Source: Phellopilus nigrolimitatus
Taxonomy: Eukaryota > Basidiomycota > Agaricomycetes > Hymenochaetales > Hymenochaetaceae
Length of the DNA stretch: 15,320 nucleotides
Assembly (NCBI GenBank): GCA_021029095.1
Contig: JAJOHG010000528.1
Location: forward strand, 1-15,320
Reading direction: 5' to 3'
Position numbers and translations under genes: made by a program. Below, in pieces: positions 9,319 through 15,320 of the stretch; positions within the stretch are counted from its first letter, which is position 1, and each line of letters opens with the position of its first letter. The notes beneath the pieces were generated by a model. It had not been told where the DNA came from, did no database searches, and saw nothing but the letters and a program-made list of their open reading frames with translations.

Positions 9319-11067
9319 CTATGGTGTCCAGACCTTAATGGTCTGATCGACGCTGCCTGTCGCAATGACGTTGATCCGTTTCTCGTCTTCGCTGCCTTTC
9401 CCATCCGCCCCAGCGCCGTTTATCCCGCTGCCGGCGCCGCCGGTTGTCGCGCGTCCCCACGCCATACTCTGCACAAAGTGGCCGTGTGCTTCCACAGTCT
9501 TCATGCAACGTCCTGTCGTGAGCTCCCACACACGTATGGTCTTATCGTCCGAACATGACAATAAGAATTTACCGGTCGGGTGGAAGACAAGAGCGCGTAT
9601 CCAGTTGTCATGACCCGGCTAGACAGATATCAGTACAAGAAAGAATAGTACGAGCTGAACATTCCAATTCTAACCAGAGTTCGGATGAGCTGCCCCGTTG
9701 ACGCATCCCACAGTTTGATGAATTTGTCACGTCCACCTGTTGCGGCGTATAAACCAGGTTGTTTTGATCGATCGGCCTGTAAGACGGATGTCAAGCTACA
9801 TAAATTAGGCTAAAAGAGAAGAAGCATACAGCCATCCCGGCCAGTTCGCGTATCGCTGGATATGCGTTGACGGGAGCAAAAGCTATTGTTTCGATGACGT
9901 TTTCGTGTCCTCGCAGCTCTATTTTTGTTTCCCCCGACTGGTAATCCCATATCCGAGCGGTCTTTCGGGATAGGAAGATCATTAAGCACCTGCAAACATA
10001 TATGTAAAATCACACTAACATGATCATTCGAGCAACTTGCTAGAAGGCGGCCATCATCTGAGGGAGTTACGCATCGGACCCATTCGTTATGCCCAGATAA
10101 TAACCGCACTTGATGTCTTTATTTCATCCGTCATGACCCACCCAGTGTTTATTCGAGGATGAGAGCACGCACCCTAACGCGACATTCCAAACGCGTATAC
10201 TCCGGTCTCGCCCAGCACTGACTATGAAGTCATCCCCAGGCATGAATCTTACTGACGAAATGCTATGGTCATGTCCTGCCATAGTCTTCGTGTTCTTCCA
10301 TTCGTTCTGACCATCCCAAATCTTTATGAATAGATCGGCCGAACACGAAGCTGAGCCAACATATCAAGAACTGAACATGCATCTGGGAAGAGCGAGGCGC
10401 ACCAAGTAGATTCCCTTTCGAGTCAAAATCTATATCGTTTACAGCGCGCGTGTGCCCCTTTAAGGTGCGCTCATACTCGCCCGTCTCCCAGTCCCAGATC
10501 TTGATCGTCGCGTCGTTGCTGGCGGAGGCGAGCACAGAGTATGCGGGGTGGAACGTAACCTTCGTGACTTCTCCTCTATGGCCGGTCAAGACATGTCCTG
10601 CTGGTGCACGGGGCACCCAATCAGTTTGCGAGGCGGCGCGCTTGGCAGGTGACAATGATACTTCCTCTTGAAGGGCAGCATTGCGGTTCTCCAAGTCCAT
10701 AATCTACTCGAAGTCGGGTAAATGACAGAGACAGCGCATTCGAGACAGGATATGCGCTGTCATTGACTTCAACAGACAAAAACGTAGTGATTGGGAACGC
10801 ACTTTCTTCTGCAATCGTATGACGCTCGTCCATTTCTTCTCAAGCAGATGATGATATTTGGATTTCGGATCGGGCGTGTAGTCAAGGTTCGCTTCGGCCT
10901 TTAAGGCACTATAGGCTTCGGTGAAGTCCTGAGAGAGTAGATATTCGAGAATGGACTTGTGTCTGGGTTGCACCGCGTCAGCCTGATATATACAAGATGC
11001 TGTAGACAAGCAATCGAGAAGTAGCCGCTTACAGCTCCTCCTTCTGTCTTTCAGATAGCAACGACAT
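9319..11067 (-). CDS. PAC1: Nuclear distribution protein PAC1/LIS1 (dynein regulator)
   Basis: Fungal LIS1 (NudF/Pac1) binds the dynein motor domain at microtubule plus ends and is needed for nuclear migration. Eight minus-strand exons: 11067-11033, 10962-10803, 10703-10403, 10350-10173, 10116-10020, 9961-9830, 9776-9675 and 9618-9319. Introns are 70, 99, 52, 56, 58, 53 and 56 nt, and the product is 434 aa. The N-terminus [12 protein letters not shown] joins to [13 protein letters not shown], the LisH dimerisation motif (about 8-40). A short coiled coil follows at about 58-82 ([19 protein letters not shown]). Seven WD40 repeats run from about 103 to the end, including [25 protein letters not shown] and SVDQTIKVW. 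Repeat 7 has a Gly/Ala-rich insertion of about 25 residues. Length and repeat count match the family. Intron 1 has two possible acceptors; only the distal one restores the conserved EEL-HKS junction. Confidence 0.97.
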
Positions 11068-11874
11068 GGTGAATGATCCCGGGTAATTGGACGCGAGCTT
11101 TGAGGGATAACCGTGTTATAATAATCACACCTAGACACGCCTGTGCTGCGCGGCGAGAGCGCGTTGTTGAAGCAGGAGAGGGGGTCAACTAGCTGGTTGT
11201 TCTCTGGAAACCGACGCGTCTGTGACCTTTGTCACGGTCCGTCCTAACTAGGAAATCGCGCCTTTAATTCGCTTTGTTACTGTGTGCGTGCGCATACACT
11301 CGGCCCCGACACCCCCTACATCTTCCAGTTTGTCCCGCTTACTTCCTTGTAGAAATGCAGAGAAGAGCGGATCGACTTCCAAGGCCTCAAGGCCGCCTTT
11401 GCATTCCTTTCTAAATGACTGTATTCTGAAGGGCCGGAAGGCTAATTCTAATCGATTCCGTAGCTTGTTTACGTTTGATACACGAGGTGTACTGTAATGT
11501 GAATTTTTAAATAAAGCTCTCCATCTGTTGACGCCTGCCTGCAAGCTGCAAGCTAGACGCCGTCCACGGCGCCATCTTGATCATTGCAGCCCATTGACAA
11601 CATCGTCGTCCTTGTTAGAGGTCTCGGATATCCAGCATCCGCGTCACAATACAGGAAAGCAGTGCGTTTATCCGGGTGACAGAGACACAGGACAGCGGTA
11701 TATCTCGCCGCTTGACGACCCCGCTTCCTACTTACTCTGCAACTCCTCTCATTTCGTCTCTCTCGTGCTCATTTCTTGCGACATTTGAACTTGAAGGTCC
11801 TCCTGGGACTTTTACTTTTGTACGGTTGCGGCATAGTCTACTGAAAGGCGCTCATAACGAATCCGATCAACGAG
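11068..11874. promoter_or_regulatory. Divergent promoter region between PAC1 and the YTH gene
   Basis: The 807 bp separating the two start codons must carry both promoters. For the YTH gene, a pyrimidine-rich stretch at about 11700-11775 resembles the CT-rich blocks near fungal transcription starts, and no ATG is seen in the last 70 bases before the start. On the PAC1 side a TATA-like minus-strand ATTATTATAA (11115-11124) lies about 50 bp above the ATG, closer than usual. A tandem GCAAGCT repeat occurs near 11541-11554. Open frames here have no recognisable content. Confidence 0.6.
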
Positions 11875-14546
11875 ATGTCTAATCATCCAGTTTCACCTCC
11901 ACCCATTCCTCCAAGCTCCCCTCCAGCAGGAGGTGTCAGGCGTCATCACACCATAACAGCAACATCGCGTGGTGCCCGTTCAGGTTCTCGCCTGGTTGAG
12001 GAGGCTCAGCAGCAAGGCTGGAACGACGATGAAGTCGTTGGTCAAGACTGGGTGGGCGGTGTCGGAGCCGTCGGCGAGAAAAGCAGCAGCCTCCATCGCC
12101 AGAGTTCGCTGCCAACACGCTACAACCGAGGTGTGTGTGATCGACTGGGATCTCGTATATTACTGGGCTAATACAATTTTTTCTTTGTCCAGCTTTTCAG
12201 CGCAGTGGTCAAAACCGTCAAGCTGGAACCCTGACACCGAGGACGATGAACAGCCTGACCGCTATTGCTGCCGAGCACGGCCACGAGGGAGAAGACGAGG
12301 ACTGGGAGAGTGACATGAAAAGCTGGAACAGCGATGAAGTGCGACTTCTTCTGCCATTTGTTTTTATTGACAAGATGTATTTAAACTGACCTTCTTGTGT
12401 TTTGTATAGCGTCTCAGTGCTCACGAACTTGCACAATACCATGTTGACTCTCAGTCAGGCTCCTCGCATGGTCATTCCCCTCTATCTCCGTCCTTCCCTC
12501 CTAATATTCCTTCTCCGCCTCCGGCGGAAGCCAATGTCCGCCGGCACCAGTCTTTGACCTACGGTGCCGCAGGCGGCGTGCGGCGCATGGCCGTGAACCT
12601 CCGTCGCTCTGGCACGCTCCAGGCACAGGTTGAGAGGCCGCACAATGCGCCCGCAACTCCGCCCAGCCCGCTAGACAATGAAGAAGACTATCAGGAGGAA
12701 TACCCACAAAATGAAGAGGATTACCAATATACGCTTCGTCAGCAGCAGCAGCAACAGAATGCGTATGTCCAAGGGACAGGCCACTACACTCCGACCTCTG
12801 TTGGCCGCAACTCTCCATGGAGCATGACGAGTAACAACGAGTGGAAATACACGCCAGGGATGGGTGGCAATGGCAACAATGGCGGGTCCAGTATCGACGA
12901 CGTCCAGCGTGCGCTTTCTGCGCTCGAGATTTCCGGCGGAAACCTTGTTCAGAACCAAGGATTCGCCAGCGGCGGCAACGCAGGCCAGGGCGCTCTTCCG
13001 CCGAGGCTCAACCAGCACGGTGCGCCCGTTAGCCAGACGTCTATCTTGCGCAGCCCCAACAATGGCAGTGGGAACGGCATGGGGATTAACCAGCGTGCAG
13101 AAAAGCTGCACCTCATCACTGACGTCGAAGGTGATGCGTTCAGAAATGGGCCGACCAGCGCTGGCGCGACCATCGGACACGGCCTTCCCCAACAACATCA
13201 ACACCAAGGCATACCGGTCTCGCACTCCCAGCCACAGTCGCACCGTGGCTCCACGGCGTCAGCGTCAGGAGGGTGGGACCAGAAAGAGCGCGTCTTGGCC
13301 ACGCGAACATCAAATCCGAATCTACAGTATGCTGCGGGCAGCTACGATGCGTCGGGTCTGCCGCCGAACCCTCCTGTTCCGTCCCAGTACCTTAATCAGC
13401 AGGCTGGTCAGGGTCAGGTCCGCGTCTCGGTGCCTCATCTTTCAACCAGAACGCGCAGGGGCAATCACAAGGCCCAAGCAATGCCAATGGGCAGCAAGGA
13501 GGACCTGGTCTTCTTACTTCACCGATCGACGTTCCGTCTCTCATCGCCGCGAAAGGATACAATCCAGCTACGTTTGATTGCCGGCCTCCTTTTGTGAGTC
13601 GCGATGGAAGAAAAGCATTATTTTACCTATTGATAGCTGACTTGGTTTCCTCCCTGCTAGGCCCGTTTCTTCGTCATCAAATCGTACACCGAGGACGATG
13701 TTCATAAGTCGTTAAAATACGAAATCTGGAGTTCCACTGACCCTGGAAACAAGAGGCTCGACAAGGCTTTCAAGGAAACGGCTGGACGAGGCCCGATCTA
13801 CCTGTTTTTCAGTGTAAATGCCAGTGGTCATTTCTGCGGTATGGCGGAGATGCTGACACCTGTGAGAGTTTATGTCATGCGCGTTAATATCTTCAGATTA
13901 ACTTATGAGCATGTGCAGGTCGACTATACACGAAGTAGCACAGTATGGGCTTCTGATAAATGGAAGGGTGTGTTTAAAGTCAGGTGGATCTTTGTCCGCG
14001 ACATCCCTAACGCAAACTTGCGTCACATCAAGCTCAAGTGAGTGTTGAAACAAGTTCGCGGGGTGATCTATCCGCTGAACATTTTTGCACAGCAATACTC
14101 AAGAACGCAAGCCAGTCACTAATAGTCGTGATACTCAAGAGCTACTTCCGGATGCTGGTCAAGAGATGCTCCGCATTTTCTTCACCCACCCTGCTAGGAC
14201 GTCTCTCCTTCAGGACTTTGCGTTTTACGAGGTACATTCCGCCTTACCTCCTGTACAGCGACCTCAGATACTCACTCTTATTCACTCGTAGCTTCAGTCC
14301 ATGCAGAAAGTCCAACAGACGCAGTCTCCAGGGTCTCCGCCACAGCACCCGCAATCCCCGCAGCCGCAGCTGGCTGCACAGGCCCAGCAGCACCCGTTCG
14401 CACTGCCGAACCCATACTCAAGTCAGCATCTGGGCATGCCACAGCAGATGATGGGCATGCAGACGCAGTACGCCATCCAAAACATCATGCGAAACCCAAG
14501 TCCAGTACCCGTCAACGGGGGCCAAGGCTACATAGGCAACTTCTGA
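11875..14546 (+). CDS. YTH-domain (DF-type) m6A RNA-binding protein, frame interrupted
   Basis: Cytoplasmic-type reader of N6-methyladenosine, related to yeast Pho92 and animal YTHDF. Exons: 11875-12130, 12193-12338, 12410-13593 (with a frame break), 13661-13861, 13919-14037, 14093-14231 and 14292-14546. The YTH domain starts at [19 protein letters not shown], continues through [20 protein letters not shown] and [20 protein letters not shown], and ends near DFAFYE. All three cage tryptophans are present (EIW, STVW, DKW; about residues 538, 592, 597), as in the DF class. The long N-terminus is disordered and rich in Asn/Gln/Gly/Pro with a Q6 run; the C-terminal tail is Gln/Pro/Met-rich. Inside exon 3 the frame must move from that of 13382 to that of 13522 between 13396 and about 13431. 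This means a one-base deletion in the assembly or allele, or a tiny intron (13418-13458 or 13418-13449, both phase-compatible). With the 41-nt intron the product is 752 aa. Confidence 0.95.
12738..12758 (+). repeat. CAG/CAA microsatellite encoding a Gln run
   Basis: A short CAG/CAA tract inside the YTH gene's disordered N-terminal exon encodes six consecutive Gln. Its length is probably variable between strains. Confidence 0.8.
13396..13431 (+). other. Reading-frame break in the YTH gene
   Basis: Upstream codons run in one frame ([13 protein letters not shown]) and downstream codons in the -1 frame ([15 protein letters not shown], then [19 protein letters not shown]). The downstream frame is closed by a TAA at 13393-13395, so the switch lies to its right. 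The local sequence is a near-repeat (GGTCAG GGTCAG GTC), where single-base errors or slips are likely. No classic X-XXY-YYZ slippery heptamer is visible. Confidence 0.8.
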
Positions 14547-15320
14547 TCTACACAACCATGGTTAATCCGCCTTGTCTCCCGTCTCTTCTTGAATGAAGCT
14601 AAATCTTGAAGGATCTACAGAAAGATGTTGATTTTTTGATGGGTGATTTCAACAAGATATTTTCGTTCTAACAATCTAACATCCTTTCTTTCTGTTCTAT
14701 TCTGTAATCTCATGTAAAACGTGCTTGTCTCAACGAAGTTTCTCATTTGCTCGCATTTGTCCTTCATGTTCCCTTTGTCTCATCCATTCCATCGTTTTTC
14801 TTTTCTTATGCAACTCCATCCTGCCTGTATTGCTTCTTTCGTTTCTTCGCCCTGCCATACACAAGGACTCCTGGATCTACCGGTTCGTGAACGGACGTGG
14901 ACTATCGCTTGTTCGCCCACTTGTATACATCCCTGTCGAAGTTTTTACGATGCTATAGCTACGTGCTCTCAGGCGGATTGTCTTGAAATGTCTTCTGTTT
15001 TCCTTTCTAACCACAGTAACACCGTCTGTTCCGTTGTGTTTTATCTTCCCTTCCGCGATCGAGAGTGCAAGCGATGTAATGCGCAATTTGATAGTACGAT
15101 AGATTGTTCAATCAATTTTTAATAGTCGGTGGGCATCGAGGACGATGAGAAGGGTCGTTTGCAAATTCTAATCAAAAAGAAGGATCGACGCTTCGAATCT
15201 CCTATGACACGGGTTTCCTTCAACGTCAAGTCCTTGCACCAAAGTCAGCTCTAGCCTCTCGAGTTTCTCATGGCTGCTGTCTAGAATGATATATTATGCT
15301 AAGGTTATCAGGGTGGAAAG
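14547..15320. other. 3' flank of the YTH gene, no gene seen
   Basis: The plus strand is pyrimidine-rich from about 14680 to 14870 and mixed afterwards. The open frame at 14721-15122 consists largely of Ser, Phe, Leu and Cys codons and resembles no family. It probably reflects base bias in the 3' UTR and downstream DNA. The last 200 bp are less biased, but no splice-linked frame can be recognised before the window ends. Confidence 0.5.

Noticed and set aside
9962..10019. Earlier acceptor (TTTGCAG) within PAC1 intron 5
   Set aside because: Using it shifts the frame and destroys WD40 repeat 4. The acceptor ending CCCGAAAG restores the repeat sequence TARIWDY.
12671..13577. Long antisense (12671-13243) and alternate-frame (12864-13577) open frames over the YTH gene
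   Set aside because: They are shadows of the GC-rich, low-complexity exon 3. The sense frame carries the splice-consistent coding sequence.
14721..15122. 133-codon open frame after the YTH gene
   Set aside because: Pyrimidine-biased 3' flank with Ser/Cys/Phe-rich translation and no family resemblance.

Overview
The window reads as nuclear DNA of a filamentous basidiomycete, most likely an Agaricomycete. The genes are densely interrupted by short GT-AG introns (mostly 50-75 nt), and their products are typical fungal proteins: a fungal-type lumazine synthase, a White Collar-2 type PAS/GATA factor, PAC1/LIS1 and a YTH m6A reader. There are no bacterial operon features, and I found no tRNA, rRNA, CRISPR array or intact mobile element. 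All exon structures were assembled by hand from splice-site consensus, reading-frame phase and family conservation.

Layout, left to right. (1) 1-480, plus strand: 3' part of the riboflavin gene RIB4 (lumazine synthase). (2) 481-2666: 2.2 kb between convergent gene ends, holding a 14-bp inverted repeat and a weak, frameshifted carboxylesterase-like relic. (3) 2667-4246, minus: complete four-exon wc-2 homologue (464 aa). (4) 4247-6904: 2.7 kb with no gene I can name; it holds two perfect palindromes, two short coding-like islands and a long purine-rich stretch. (5) 6905-8134, minus: three-exon gene for a divergent BTB/POZ-like protein with an acidic, serine-rich tail (372 aa). (6) 8135-9318: spacer with an ambiguous coding-like island. 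(7) 9319-11067, minus: complete eight-exon PAC1/LIS1 (434 aa, LisH, coiled coil, seven WD40 repeats). (8) 11068-11874: divergent promoter region. (9) 11875-14546, plus: DF-type YTH-domain protein whose reading frame breaks at about 13396-13431, just upstream of the YTH domain. (10) 14547-15320: pyrimidine-rich 3' flank with no gene seen.

The genes do not form a pathway. They are a run of independent housekeeping and regulatory genes: flavin biosynthesis, the DNA-binding half of the blue-light receptor complex, dynein regulation and RNA fate control. RIB4 and wc-2 have a distant thematic link, since White Collar-1 uses a flavin chromophore, but their convergent arrangement gives no sign of co-regulation. 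I found no clearly undescribed system. The observations most worth checking are the YTH frame break, paired Trp-acidic and Arg-Arg-His motifs in the YTH protein's disordered N-terminus, the insertion in lumazine synthase, tandem splice acceptors in two genes, and a sense-strand pyrimidine bias downstream of three genes.
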